From positions 1-50,266 of the forward strand of contig CAYLQA010000027.1 of the NCBI GenBank assembly GCA_964385695.1: a stretch of DNA of 50,266 bases. The letters run 5' to 3'. Each line of letters starts with the position of its first letter. Position 1 is the first letter of the stretch. Below, one piece after another: positions 1 through 8,064 of this stretch. The translations under genes were made by a program, and so were the position numbers. Below the pieces are notes generated by a model. The model was not told the DNA's origin and made no database searches. It saw only the letters and a program-made list of their open reading frames with translations. Origin of the DNA: CAYLQA01 sp964385695. GTDB taxonomy: Bacteria; Desulfobacterota; Desulfobulbia; Desulfobulbales; Desulfurivibrionaceae.

Positions 1-3
1 TAG

Positions 4-954
4 TTACGCATTTCCCTTGTGTTGCCGGCGCTTCTGCCACAACTTTTCAATCTGGTCTTTTTCAAAATGATAGAAGGAGTTGCAGTAATGGCACTGCAGC
101 TCCAGGGGGAAGGGGCCCTTTTCCAGAATCTCCAGCCAATCATTATCCGGCAGCCCCATGAGGACCGATTGGAATCGCTCCTCACTGCACGGGCAGAAGA
201 ACTGCACCGGGTGGTGCTCAAGAATCTCCGGGGAAAAGGCCTGAAACTGCTCGGCAATGAGTTGCTCGGGTTTTCCGTCCGCAACAAAATATGCGCCAAG
301 GGAAGGCAGACCCTCGATGGTCTGCTCAAGTTCCTGCATCAGGCTCTCCTCGGCACCGGGCATGGCCTGAACAAAGAGACCGCCCGCCCCGACCAACACT
401 CCCTCCTGATCAAACTGAAAACTCAAGGTCGTGGCGGTGGGAATCTGCTCCGAGGTGAGAAAATAATTGCTGATGTCCTTGGCAAGATTGCCATACTGCA
501 ACATGATCTTGCCGGTAAAGGGCTGTTTGGCATCCTTAAGGTATTTGGTGACAGAGAGAAAACCGGCCCCGAAAAAAGAGGACAGGTCCATGTCCTCCAG
601 AGGTTTCTCCACGGGAATGGGCACCTGGTTGAGATAGCCCCGCACCTCGCCTTTGGCGTTGGCCTCAGCCATGAGTCCCTTGATGGGGCCGGAACATTCC
701 ACCTGCAGGCTGATACGATCCTCCCCCTTTAAGTTTGCCGAAAGCAATGCCGCCCCAATATAGGCCTGCCCCAAAACCATGGTCTCCAAGATGCCCAGCT
801 CATGGTTGGCCCGCATCTCATTGACCATTCTGGTCCCGCGCACCAAGACTCCACGCACCGCCTTATCCGCCAAAACAAAACGGTAAATACCATCATCCAC
901 ACTCAAAACCAACCGTTCCAGTTGCGGGTCATCAAAAACCTTTTTCTTTTGCAT
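4..954 (-). CDS. hslO: Hsp33 redox-regulated chaperonin
   Basis: A 316-residue protein with the Hsp33 fold region followed by the zinc-binding redox switch. In this family, oxidation of four cysteines releases zinc and turns on a cytoplasmic holdase that protects unfolding proteins under oxidative heat stress. The switch is visible as C254-x-C256 and C288-x-x-C291, the expected CxC...CxxC pattern. It is slightly longer than the usual ~290 residues. The gene reads off the left edge but its TAA stop lies inside the window, so it is complete. A GAGAG stretch precedes the ATG. The next gene upstream is a separate protease 109 bases away. Confidence 0.95.
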   Translation of the reverse strand: MQKKKVFDDPQLERLVLSVDDGIYRFVLADKAVRGVLVRGTRMVNEMRANHELGILETMVLGQAYIGAALLSANLKGEDRISLQVECSGPIKGLMAEANAKGEVRGYLNQVPIPVEKPLEDMDLSSFFGAGFLSVTKYLKDAKQPFTGKIMLQYGNLAKDISNYFLTSEQIPTATTLSFQFDQEGVLVGAGGLFVQAMPGAEESLMQELEQTIEGLPSLGAYFVADGKPEQLIAEQFQAFSPEILEHHPVQFFCPCSEERFQSVLMGLPDNDWLEILEKGPFPLELQCHYCNSFYHFEKDQIEKLWQKRRQHKGNA

Positions 955-1063
955 ATCGACTCTCTTTTCTCACAGGCACAGGTTCTGTGTTATCGCCGTC
1001 TCTCACTGTCCATACCCCTTTGCTCATCGCAATGCAAGAGAAGCAGCACTCTACAGCCACCGA

Positions 1064-2230
1064 CTAATTGCCAAGTTGATACCCGAACTCTTCTTTCACT
1101 TGTTTCATGGGGATGGCAAAGCCAAGGCCTTCGGTGTCTTTTATGACCATCGTGTTCACACCGAGAACCCTCCCGCTTTCATCGACCAGAGGACCTCCAC
1201 TGTTGCCTGGGTTGATTGGAGCGTCGGTCTGGATAACATCACTACCTCGATACGTCCGGTAACCGGAGATGATGCCGGACGTAACCGTATGCCGCAATCC
1301 CGCCGGGTTACCAATAGTATAAACTTTTGCCCCCTGAGCTATGCCGTTGGACATTGCCGCGATTTTGACAAATGGTGTTTGGGATGCGCTTATCGTCAAA
1401 AGTGCCAAGTCTAGATTGGGGCTCAAATCAATACCTAACACCTCAAGCTCAGTGCCATCGATGAGCACGACTTTCACATCCCTTACCGGCGTAGTGCGTT
1501 CGATATCCTCAAGCCTCTTTTGGACCTGCTCCTGTAATGCCTTGTAATGCGCATACTCCTCTTCTTGTCGCTTAATCTCATATAAAACTTGCTCCCGCAC
1601 ATCGGAGCCCACCTTTAGGGCCTGTTTTTTCAGGTAGCGAATATTTTTTTGTACCATCCGCAGAGACTTTTCCAGACGAGCAAGATCCGCTTTTGCCTTG
1701 GCCAGATTCTCCCGGCCAAACTCTACAACATGACGGTTGGTTACTATATGCCCCACCGGGTCGATGAAAAAGCCTGAGCCGCTCCCCCAGGAGGTTTTGA
1801 TAAATACTGTGGCATTGCGAGCCTCCTCCACCCCATTACTTGGTGGATGACTTTCAGATAATTGCAGGGCGATACCAGTGAGCTCTTCGTCACTCTGTTG
1901 CCGAGGTGCGGGGGGCTGGTCCTGCCGTGGCTGTAAGGATGTTTGTGCTGGAGGGAATTGCTGCTTGGCAACTTTGTTTTGCGTTTCCGGGATTGGCTGA
2001 GGGGTAGAAGGAGGCTTGCTTAAAAAATAAAAAACACCCATACCGACAAGAAGGCCTATGGCAAGCCCCACCCAGACACCTTTCATTCCTCCCTGTAATT
2101 TTGGAGGTGAAGGCTCGTTGTTTTGCTCGTTCAACTGCTCCTGGCGCAGCCGATATTTTTCAAAAATAATGCCACACCTGCCGCACTCTTTGGCACTCCC
2201 CCTCTCATGTCCACATTTCGGACATTTCAT
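1064..2230 (-). CDS. Membrane-anchored trypsin-like serine protease with N-terminal zinc ribbon
   Basis: 388 residues when started at the second ATG. The first in-frame ATG (2242) lies inside the GGGAGGAG ribosome-binding site of the second one (2230), which decides the start. Order of parts: four-Cys zinc ribbon (C3, C6, C16, C19), one membrane span (~52-70), Pro/Gln-rich linker, then an HtrA-like chymotrypsin fold. The catalytic triad is visible as H167 (NRHVV), D275 (DLALL) and S344 (GNSGGP). About 75 residues of charged helix, probably coiled coil, are inserted between the His and the Asp. No PDZ domain is seen, unlike DegP or DegS. The likely topology is zinc ribbon in the cytoplasm and protease in the periplasm. 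Substrate unknown. Confidence 0.85.
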   Translation of the reverse strand: MKCPKCGHERGSAKECGRCGIIFEKYRLRQEQLNEQNNEPSPPKLQGGMKGVWVGLAIGLLVGMGVFYFLSKPPSTPQPIPETQNKVAKQQFPPAQTSLQPRQDQPPAPRQQSDEELTGIALQLSESHPPSNGVEEARNATVFIKTSWGSGSGFFIDPVGHIVTNRHVVEFGRENLAKAKADLARLEKSLRMVQKNIRYLKKQALKVGSDVREQVLYEIKRQEEEYAHYKALQEQVQKRLEDIERTTPVRDVKVVLIDGTELEVLGIDLSPNLDLALLTISASQTPFVKIAAMSNGIAQGAKVYTIGNPAGLRHTVTSGIISGYRTYRGSDVIQTDAPINPGNSGGPLVDESGRVLGVNTMVIKDTEGLGFAIPMKQVKEEFGYQLGN

Positions 2231-2320
2231 ATCTCCTCCCATTTTTTTTGCTAGAGAATCTATACTACACCATGCTCACGATAGGCTCAAGCAGCCCCAA
2301 GGGAGACTTTCCACATAAAA

Positions 2321-2354
2321 AAAGCCGGAAATCCATGGCAAGATTTCCGGCTTT
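2321..2354 (-). terminator. Rho-independent terminator of the FlgO/FliM-motif operon
   Basis: A 13-bp perfect stem (AAAGCCGGAAATC and its complement) with an 8-base loop. On the minus strand it is followed by a T-rich run. It starts 24 bases past the stop of the 699-residue gene and separates that operon from the protease gene. Confidence 0.85.
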
Positions 2355-2378
2355 CAAAGCAAGGGGCTAATTACAAAA

Positions 2379-4478
2379 CTAATCTTGATAGGGCCAAGGC
2401 AGCAAAGCACCCGGGCATTCTCCTTTGGGGCAGTATGGCTCATACTCCAAAGAACCGTTTTGGCCGCGCCACAATGCGGTCTGCCTGCGGGAAACAGTGG
2501 GAATACGAATATCCTTCACTGTCCGCTGGCCGCTCTGATCGACAGCGGTCAGACGAATCACCGTGCCTATCTTTTGCTGGCTGGCAAAGGTGGAGGGTAC
2601 AACAAAGGTAATGGCAGAGGCATCATCGTTGAGGGCCTCCATCTGCACGGGCACCCCGGCAACCTGCTCCCAGCTATACACCAAGGATTCCGGAGAGTCA
2701 TCCTTGGTCAGCCCAGCATCAAGAACCACGCTTTGACCAACCGGGTAGGCTTTGGCTATGGGCTGCATCTGAATTTCCGGCGCAGGGTCACCCAGCTTGA
2801 ACTGAAGCCGCAACTCACGCACCTTGGACTTTAGCCCGGCATAGCTGAAACGATACTTTATCAACTCGCTGCCGCCGTAATACTTATCAGGCACATATTG
2901 GTGGCGGCTTTTGTTCACCCTTTTCAGATCTCCGCGCAAACGTTTGTCCATTATCTCTACGGAAACTTTACCGCTGTAGGGAGTCTTGTTGGCCTTTTTC
3001 CATATATTTTTCCAGTTGATGACCAGGGGGTTGGTGCTGATGCCGGATAAAGAAATGTTCCTTGCAGCGACCACAATTCGTTTCGGCTTGATGACCTTTG
3101 GTTTTTCCGCCACTTTTTTGCCCAAGTCTGGGCCAAAAATAGAGACCAGGGCCGCGTTGCTGGGATCCTGACCGTCAAAGGCGCGAAACTCGATAGTATC
3201 CTCGCCCGGAAAATCCTTGTTGGGCAGATAGGTCAGATTGGGCATATCACCGGAAAGCCGACCGTGTTTGGGAGGTGTCAGGATCTCGAACCCCAGGGCA
3301 TCCTCGTCTTCATCGGTGCCGGTGAGGACAAAATTCAACTCACCGCCGGTCTCGGCCATCTGCAGCTTTGAATCCATTACCACCGGAGGAGTATTGACTG
3401 CCGCCGGAACCGGAACCTCGGGAGGAGGTGTACCAACGGTCTGGCTGCTCAACTGCTGCTCTTGCAGGGCAACAGGCACCGCAGGCTCTTCTTTATCCTT
3501 CTTAAAAAAGAAATAACCGCCACCGGCAAGCAGCATCACAAGACAAAGGGCCGTGATACCCATGGCCTTTTTGTTCATGTCGGCCGGTAGATTGAAAGGA
3601 ATACCCTTGTCTCCACCTGCTGCTGCAATTTTCTGGGTGGCGTCATCCTCGCTCAAGATATCGGTCAACTCGGTGGAGGTGGTATCTTCACCAAAGATAT
3701 CCACGGTCTCACCCTCGGGAGCGGTACCGACCGTTTCCTCATCGGGGATATCCGGCAGATCGCCGAAATCAAACTCATCCTCATCAAAGCCGGTGTCATC
3801 GGGCAGGCCAAAGGTTTCCTCCTCTCCGCCGCCGGCATCATCGGCAAGCACATCGGAAAAACTTACGGTTTCAGCGCCGATATCCTCATCCGCGCCGCCT
3901 TCACCGACATCGGAGAAAAGCTGATCCACATCATCCTGGCTCGGTTCACCATCGCCGCCCTCGGCAACGGCTTCTTCGCCTTCGTCATCCGAGGCAAAAA
4001 GACCATCTATATCGGATTGATCAATATCACCGCCGCCCGCTTCGACTGGCGCCTCAGCTTCATCCCCGCCGCCAAGGAGGGAATCTATATCGGACTGGTC
4101 CAGCTCGCCGGCATCTTCCTCACCACCGGCCAGCAGGTCATCAATATCGGATTGATCAATATCACCGCCGGCATCAGCTTCTGCCGCCGCTTCCGCAGCA
4201 GGTTCATCACCTCCACCACCGAGCAAGGCATCAATATCGGACTGGTCCAACTCGCCGGCGTCTTCTTCCGGCGGCTCTGCGGCAGGCGCTGCTTCGGCAC
4301 CGGCATCTTCTGCAGCCGGTCCTTCCCCAAAGGCATCGCCTAAAAGCGCATCGATATCAGATTGATCCAGTTCGCCGAGGTCCTCATCTGCCGCACCAGC
4401 GGCATCGTCGGACTCGTCTTCCTGCAAATCATCGAGCCAATCGTCAATTTCTAGGCCATCTTTTTCTTCTTCTGCCAT
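2379..4478 (-). CDS. Single-span membrane protein with six FliM-like peptide repeats and cadherin/PKD-like outer domains
   Basis: 699 residues, last gene of a four-gene operon. Residues 1-300 are extremely acidic and carry six copies of a motif of the form L-D-Q-S-D-I-D-A-L-L (about 36-47, 76-87, 106-117, 125-136, 151-162 and a diverged copy at 178-188), spaced by Ala/Glu/Gly linkers. The motif closely resembles the N-terminal FliM peptide (core SQxEIDALL) that binds phospho-CheY. One membrane span follows (~305-325). Outside are a tandem-95/cadherin-like domain (~365-445), an unassigned region, and a PKD-like domain (~585-665) ending near a CPKGEC pair. The repeats should therefore be cytoplasmic. 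It is not FliM, because the FliM middle and C-terminal domains are absent. Function unknown; a scaffold or sink for a CheY-like partner is an inference. Confidence 0.8.
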   Translation of the reverse strand: MAEEEKDGLEIDDWLDDLQEDESDDAAGAADEDLGELDQSDIDALLGDAFGEGPAAEDAGAEAAPAAEPPEEDAGELDQSDIDALLGGGGDEPAAEAAAEADAGGDIDQSDIDDLLAGGEEDAGELDQSDIDSLLGGGDEAEAPVEAGGGDIDQSDIDGLFASDDEGEEAVAEGGDGEPSQDDVDQLFSDVGEGGADEDIGAETVSFSDVLADDAGGGEEETFGLPDDTGFDEDEFDFGDLPDIPDEETVGTAPEGETVDIFGEDTTSTELTDILSEDDATQKIAAAGGDKGIPFNLPADMNKKAMGITALCLVMLLAGGGYFFFKKDKEEPAVPVALQEQQLSSQTVGTPPPEVPVPAAVNTPPVVMDSKLQMAETGGELNFVLTGTDEDEDALGFEILTPPKHGRLSGDMPNLTYLPNKDFPGEDTIEFRAFDGQDPSNAALVSIFGPDLGKKVAEKPKVIKPKRIVVAARNISLSGISTNPLVINWKNIWKKANKTPYSGKVSVEIMDKRLRGDLKRVNKSRHQYVPDKYYGGSELIKYRFSYAGLKSKVRELRLQFKLGDPAPEIQMQPIAKAYPVGQSVVLDAGLTKDDSPESLVYSWEQVAGVPVQMEALNDDASAITFVVPSTFASQQKIGTVIRLTAVDQSGQRTVKDIRIPTVSRRQTALWRGQNGSLEYEPYCPKGECPGALLPWPYQD

Positions 4479-4510
4479 AATCGCTCACCCGCTTACACGC
4501 GGCTCCATAC

Positions 4511-5047
4511 TTATGGAATATAAATATAGCTATGCAAGGCCCGGTAAATCGGCTCGGACATTTCCACATTGACCACGTAGGAGTGTCTCTCGCCATGGCT
4601 GTTCACCCCGGTGATATGCAGACGCAGATAACCATCCACCTCCTGCAGAAGGCCGGAAACCTTTTGCTCATACTCCCCTTCGCCATCCGGGCGCCAGACC
4701 GCCAACGACTCATTGCCGATCACGGCAGCCATCTGGTCGGCCATGGTCGCACCCAGCACAGTTACTTTATCCTTGGCGGAATAGGCGCTCAGTACAACAA
4801 AGGGCTCTATCAGGACCGGGGCCCTATCAAAAAAGCCATCAAACTGTCCCATGGCGTCACTGCAGACCATGGCAACCAAGGCTGTAAGGGATGAATAATT
4901 TTTCATTGAGACCTGCGGGCCGATCTGCACCATGGGCACCTCTTCCTCGGCGTGCTCCTGAGCCAAGGGCACAGAGGCTGCTCCGAGCAGCATAACACAT
5001 GCCAAGCCCGTGGCCAGCCAACCAAACCGTTTTTTTGCATCCTTCAT
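4511..5047 (-). CDS. Secreted protein of unknown function in the FlgO operon
   Basis: 178 residues. An upstream in-frame ATG (5068) exists, but the AAGGAG ribosome-binding site sits 7 bases before the ATG at 5047, so that start is preferred. A clear signal peptide (basic start, hydrophobic core, cleavage near VPLA/QEH) points to export. The mature part has no motif I recognise; it is mixed alpha/beta-looking with a C-terminal YIYIP. The gene lies 27 bases downstream of the FlgO-like lipoprotein and 32 bases upstream of the FliM-motif membrane protein, so it probably belongs to the same envelope assembly. By analogy with Vibrio flgO/flgP/flgT clusters it could be an accessory outer-membrane factor, but no similarity was seen. 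Confidence 0.75.
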   Translation of the reverse strand: MKDAKKRFGWLATGLACVMLLGAASVPLAQEHAEEEVPMVQIGPQVSMKNYSSLTALVAMVCSDAMGQFDGFFDRAPVLIEPFVVLSAYSAKDKVTVLGATMADQMAAVIGNESLAVWRPDGEGEYEQKVSGLLQEVDGYLRLHITGVNSHGERHSYVVNVEMSEPIYRALHSYIYIP

Positions 5048-5074
5048 GCTTTTACTCCTTTTCGGCATTGGATT

Positions 5075-6010
5075 TTACTGACCCATTCCCTTGACTGCAA
5101 TCTTAAACGGCGCCTCCACGGTGTGGAACAGACCGAGCAGCTCCCGATTGAGCGGTAGGCCGTAACGCCAAGAGGTCTTCACCAGGCCGTCTTTGAGACG
5201 AACCAGTCTTCCTTGCAGGATCAAGGTTTTCCGGGTGTTGGTAAAGGTGGATATGACAACATAGTCAAGTTCAGGCGCATTACTGGCAAGCTCGCCAATA
5301 TTACGGGACATGATAAATTCGCCGGTCTGGGGCAGGATGTTAATTTCTTTCCCCATTCTCAACTCGGTAACCTTGAGGCCACGATCAGCTAAATCGGTGA
5401 GAATGTACTCGCCCATGATTCGGCCAAACTCGGTTTCACGCTTAAAATCCGCCAGGGGCACGGCATTGACCACAGCCACCTTGGCCGTAAAATTCTTCTC
5501 TCCCTCTTCCTTGAGCTCATAAAAGACCTTGCCGGAAATTTCGGTGGAGATCTCGGAGAGAAGGCTCTCGGTGCCGAGAGCTTTTGAGGTATCAGGCATG
5601 TACTGGTAGACATTATAGTTGGTGGGCACCCGTTGGGCGACCGTGACGGGAGGTGTGTATTTTTTCGGCTCCGCTTGAGGAACGGCTTCGTCTTGGGCAC
5701 TCTCAGTTTCATCAGCAACTAAAGCATGACCCTTTTTGTTAACCTGCACCACATTGACGGAAACATTGGGTACGCCGCCCCTGGTGGCGCCGATGGCCTC
5801 CTCCGCTTCGGCAGTATCAGCCGCTGAGCCTTCCGCAACCGCCTCCACAGCCGGAGTTTCTACTTTTTTGCCTTCTGCCGTGTGGACCTTGGCGTCCTGT
5901 TCAGCCGCCTCGGGTGCTGGAGCTGATGCCTTCTTGGTTGCACAGGACACATTGGCAAAGAGAAGCAGTCCCAGACAACATATTGCCGCTTGCAACATTC
6001 CTTTGTTCAT
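5075..6010 (-). CDS. FlgO-domain outer-membrane protein, probable lipoprotein
   Basis: 311 residues. The N-terminus has a hydrophobic signal ending in NVSC, a usable but imperfect lipobox with Cys at residue 23. An Ala/Glu-rich low-complexity linker follows, then a FlgO-like domain (~160-300). It shows the pattern of a central VAVVNAVPL strand, a region resembling FGRIMGEYILTDLADRG, and later a TNTRKTLILQGRLVRL stretch. In Vibrio, FlgO is an outer-membrane protein needed for full flagellar stability and motility. It is the second gene of the operon and lies beside another FlgO-like gene, suggesting a heteromeric pair. The FlgO assignment comes from recognising the family pattern by eye. Confidence 0.7.
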   Translation of the reverse strand: MNKGMLQAAICCLGLLLFANVSCATKKASAPAPEAAEQDAKVHTAEGKKVETPAVEAVAEGSAADTAEAEEAIGATRGGVPNVSVNVVQVNKKGHALVADETESAQDEAVPQAEPKKYTPPVTVAQRVPTNYNVYQYMPDTSKALGTESLLSEISTEISGKVFYELKEEGEKNFTAKVAVVNAVPLADFKRETEFGRIMGEYILTDLADRGLKVTELRMGKEINILPQTGEFIMSRNIGELASNAPELDYVVISTFTNTRKTLILQGRLVRLKDGLVKTSWRYGLPLNRELLGLFHTVEAPFKIAVKGMGQ

Positions 6011-6109
6011 ATCTTCCTCCCTGAAGCCTCTTACTCTCTTACTTCGAAAAGTTTCTTATCTTTAATATTATGAATGAGCAGCCTTGCTTTTACCAGCGCT
6101 GCGTTCTTC

Positions 6110-6826
6110 CTACAGTTCCAGGCGTTTCATATAAATCGGCTCGGCCGTGCGCACCTTGGCGGTAACGCTGTCGGCCAGCAGTTGTTCGGTCAAACTATTA
6201 CGCGGCAAAATCACGTTGGCGCTTGCCAACAATTTTGCCGAACGGTTGTCAATAATTCTGGCATTGAGCATGACATGATTTTTCATCGGGGTATAGGTGC
6301 CGGTGAGCATGGCCCCGGCAGCCACCATATCCCGCATTTCTGCAGGATCCCTTGTCAGGCCGTACTCGCCACGTTTTTGCTGGACCATAACAGTATCGCT
6401 TTTGCGCATCTCCACCACGGTATAGCGGTGTTGCTGCATCTCGGTCATCAGCTGCTCCGAGACAAAGCGCCCTAAAGAGGAAGTGCGGTAGAGCTTTTTC
6501 AGATCGACAAAGGTGGTGATAAGGACCCCGTCGGCAAGATCGCCGTTTTCCGGATCCGGATCTTCCAGGTTGCGAAAGAGTGTTTTGGCAAGATCACCAA
6601 TCTGCTGTTGCAAGGCCACGGCCTCATCGGGAACGTCAGGAGGTGTTGGCACAACTTGGACTTTTTCAACTACCTCAGGGGCGGCTGTATTCACCGGCCC
6701 GGTCTCAACAAAGGGCCAGAAACCCATGGCAGTGGCGGGCAGTAACAATCCGGCGAGAGCAACACAAAAACACAGCAGGGAAGCGCAGCAATAGCGATGA
6801 CGGTTCTTAGCTTGAAAAAATAGCAT
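6110..6826 (-). CDS. FlgO-like envelope protein with signal peptide
   Basis: 238 residues, first gene of the operon. A long signal peptide ends near ATAMG. The mature part carries a good FlgO pattern: GVLITTFVDL, then SSLGRFVSEQLMTEMQQH, then a short VVEMR strand and a region with GTYTPMKNHVMLNARIID. Known FlgO proteins help anchor or stabilise the flagellum at the outer membrane. A GGAG ribosome-binding site lies 11 bases before the ATG. A 99-base gap separates it from the next operon gene. A candidate flagellar sigma-28-type promoter lies about 120 bases upstream. This copy keeps the FlgO core better than its downstream paralogue. Confidence 0.75.
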   Translation of the reverse strand: MLFFQAKNRHRYCCASLLCFCVALAGLLLPATAMGFWPFVETGPVNTAAPEVVEKVQVVPTPPDVPDEAVALQQQIGDLAKTLFRNLEDPDPENGDLADGVLITTFVDLKKLYRTSSLGRFVSEQLMTEMQQHRYTVVEMRKSDTVMVQQKRGEYGLTRDPAEMRDMVAAGAMLTGTYTPMKNHVMLNARIIDNRSAKLLASANVILPRNSLTEQLLADSVTAKVRTAEPIYMKRLEL

Positions 6827-7160
6827 GTGGCGCCTTTCTCCTTAATAATAAAGATATTCTCACACCCTCTCCCTCCCCTAATGACCGCTCCCCGCGTTGG
6901 CAATCACTGGTTCATGAGAGAGAAAATGTTTTCCCACTCTGTCCTTTTACATCGGCCCGCTATGGGTATCTCTTTAATAAAATTTATATTTAAATTGGGG
7001 AGATAGCAGGATCAACAACAGATCGGCCAGGCTTAAAGCCGGATCATTTTTCTTTGCGAATCACAATATATGGTGTAATGTGCCGCGCGCTGTGTCCACA
7101 TATGGCATGTAATATGGAGAATATGTTAGGATCATTCCTTCATTTTTCAGGAATTTTTCC
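6827..7160. other. Intergenic region between divergent genes
   Basis: 334 bases with no supported gene. It should hold the promoters of the leftward FlgO operon and of the rightward 168-residue gene. An AT-rich patch lies around 6975-7000. The only promoter-like match I would name is the sigma-28-type site listed separately. Confidence 0.6.
6949..6976 (-). promoter_or_regulatory. Candidate sigma-28 (FliA)-type promoter for the FlgO operon
   Basis: On the minus strand TAAA (6976-6973) is followed by 16 bases and then GCCGATGT (6956-6949). The sigma-28 consensus is TAAA, 15 bases, GCCGATAA. The -10 matches 6 of 8 and the spacer is one base long. It lies about 120 bases before the first FlgO-like gene. 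Confidence 0.35.
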
Positions 7161-7667
7161 ATGAACGAAAGAGAAGAGCTGCTGGCCGATGAGATTTTGA
7201 TTGTGCGCAACTCCGGTGAGATCCCGGAAATCGCCTTTCACAGTACGATATTTTTCCTGACCAGCGATCCCGAAGGCCCGCAGATCGCCTTGAAACAGGA
7301 AGAGATAACCCTCCTCCGCCGGCAGGTCATTGAGCGCTACCGTGAAATCCTCATCCGGGACCTTACCCCGGACAACCGTGATAAGTCCATCTTCCGCGGG
7401 GTAAAACGTTCGATCTTCAACTGGGAAAGGCTGGGGAAATTCTGCCAACGTGAAGAGCTGCCCGTTGAGAATTCCCTCAGGCAGGAAATCGCAGAGGCTC
7501 TGCATGTTTTTTTGCACCAGGAAGCGCTTGAGGTACGTGAGGGAGTGCGGGTTTCCTGCCTCAACTGTACGGAGACGGAGCTTCTTGATTTTGCCGCAAC
7601 GCTTGGCCTTGAGCCCAACGAACTTCCTGTCAACTGGCAGAGCATTTGCCCCCTTGAGGGCTGCTAA
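7161..7667 (+). CDS. Conserved-looking hypothetical protein
   Basis: 168 residues, soluble, no signal peptide or membrane span. I do not recognise the family. It begins with a charged segment, has a helical middle rich in Arg/Glu, and ends with Cys clusters (SCLNC and CPLEGC) that could bind metal or form a redox pair. Normal codon use and length support it as a real gene. Its stop codon overlaps, tail to tail, the stop of the Cys-rich 78-residue gene on the other strand. No operon partner. Confidence 0.65.
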   Translation: MNEREELLADEILIVRNSGEIPEIAFHSTIFFLTSDPEGPQIALKQEEITLLRRQVIERYREILIRDLTPDNRDKSIFRGVKRSIFNWERLGKFCQREELPVENSLRQEIAEALHVFLHQEALEVREGVRVSCLNCTETELLDFAATLGLEPNELPVNWQSICPLEGC

Positions 7668-7900
7668 GCCGCCTTGCTCTGCTCTTCAGAAGCCTTATTC
7701 CGTCCTTGGACCTGATCGATAAAAAAAGCCTGCCAACATTTCCAGGGCACCGTCTCCAGACCGCAAGAAGTCGGGCAGGAAAAATCTTCTACCAGCATCG
7801 GGCAAACGCCACACTTTGTATTGCAGACATACTTGGCCGCCTTTTCCAGGGCACGGCTCATCAACAGGCTCTTCTCCCTTCTTGATGTTTGCTGGGCCAT
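7664..7900 (-). CDS. Small cysteine-rich protein
   Basis: 78 residues. The start at 7900 is chosen because a GAGGAGG ribosome-binding site lies 6 bases upstream; longer in-frame starts lack one. The middle holds seven cysteines in about 30 residues, including CNTKCGVCP and CPTSCGL. It could be a small metal or iron-sulfur binding protein. No signal peptide, so cytoplasmic. Two palindromes lie upstream (7969-7992 and 7996-8007). Its stop overlaps the convergent 168-residue gene by 4 bases. Function unknown. Confidence 0.65.
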   Translation of the reverse strand: MAQQTSRREKSLLMSRALEKAAKYVCNTKCGVCPMLVEDFSCPTSCGLETVPWKCWQAFFIDQVQGRNKASEEQSKAA

Positions 7901-7968
7901 AACAGACCTCCTCGGGCTATGGGTTGCTTTAGGACAAAATAGCACCGTGGTGTTAAAGATCTGTCAGG

Positions 7969-7992
7969 TTCCTGATAATTCTTGATCAGGAA
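7969..7992. promoter_or_regulatory. Inverted repeat upstream of the Cys-rich gene
   Basis: TTCCTGAT and ATCAGGAA, perfect 8-bp arms around 8 bases. It lies about 70 bases before the start of the 78-residue gene and is followed at 7996-8007 by the perfect palindrome AGCAGGCCTGCT. Possible operator or mRNA hairpin. There is no T-run, so a terminator is unlikely. Confidence 0.4.
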
Positions 7993-8064
7993 GGCAGCAG
8001 GCCTGCTAGCTCTTTCTGATTTTTTCGATAGAAAATAGGTGGGAGCTAAACAGCAAAACTGTTG

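Noticed and set aside
2379..4478. The FliM-motif protein as a true FliM or FliN
   Set aside because: It lacks the FliM middle and SpoA domains and has a membrane span and outer Ig-like domains.
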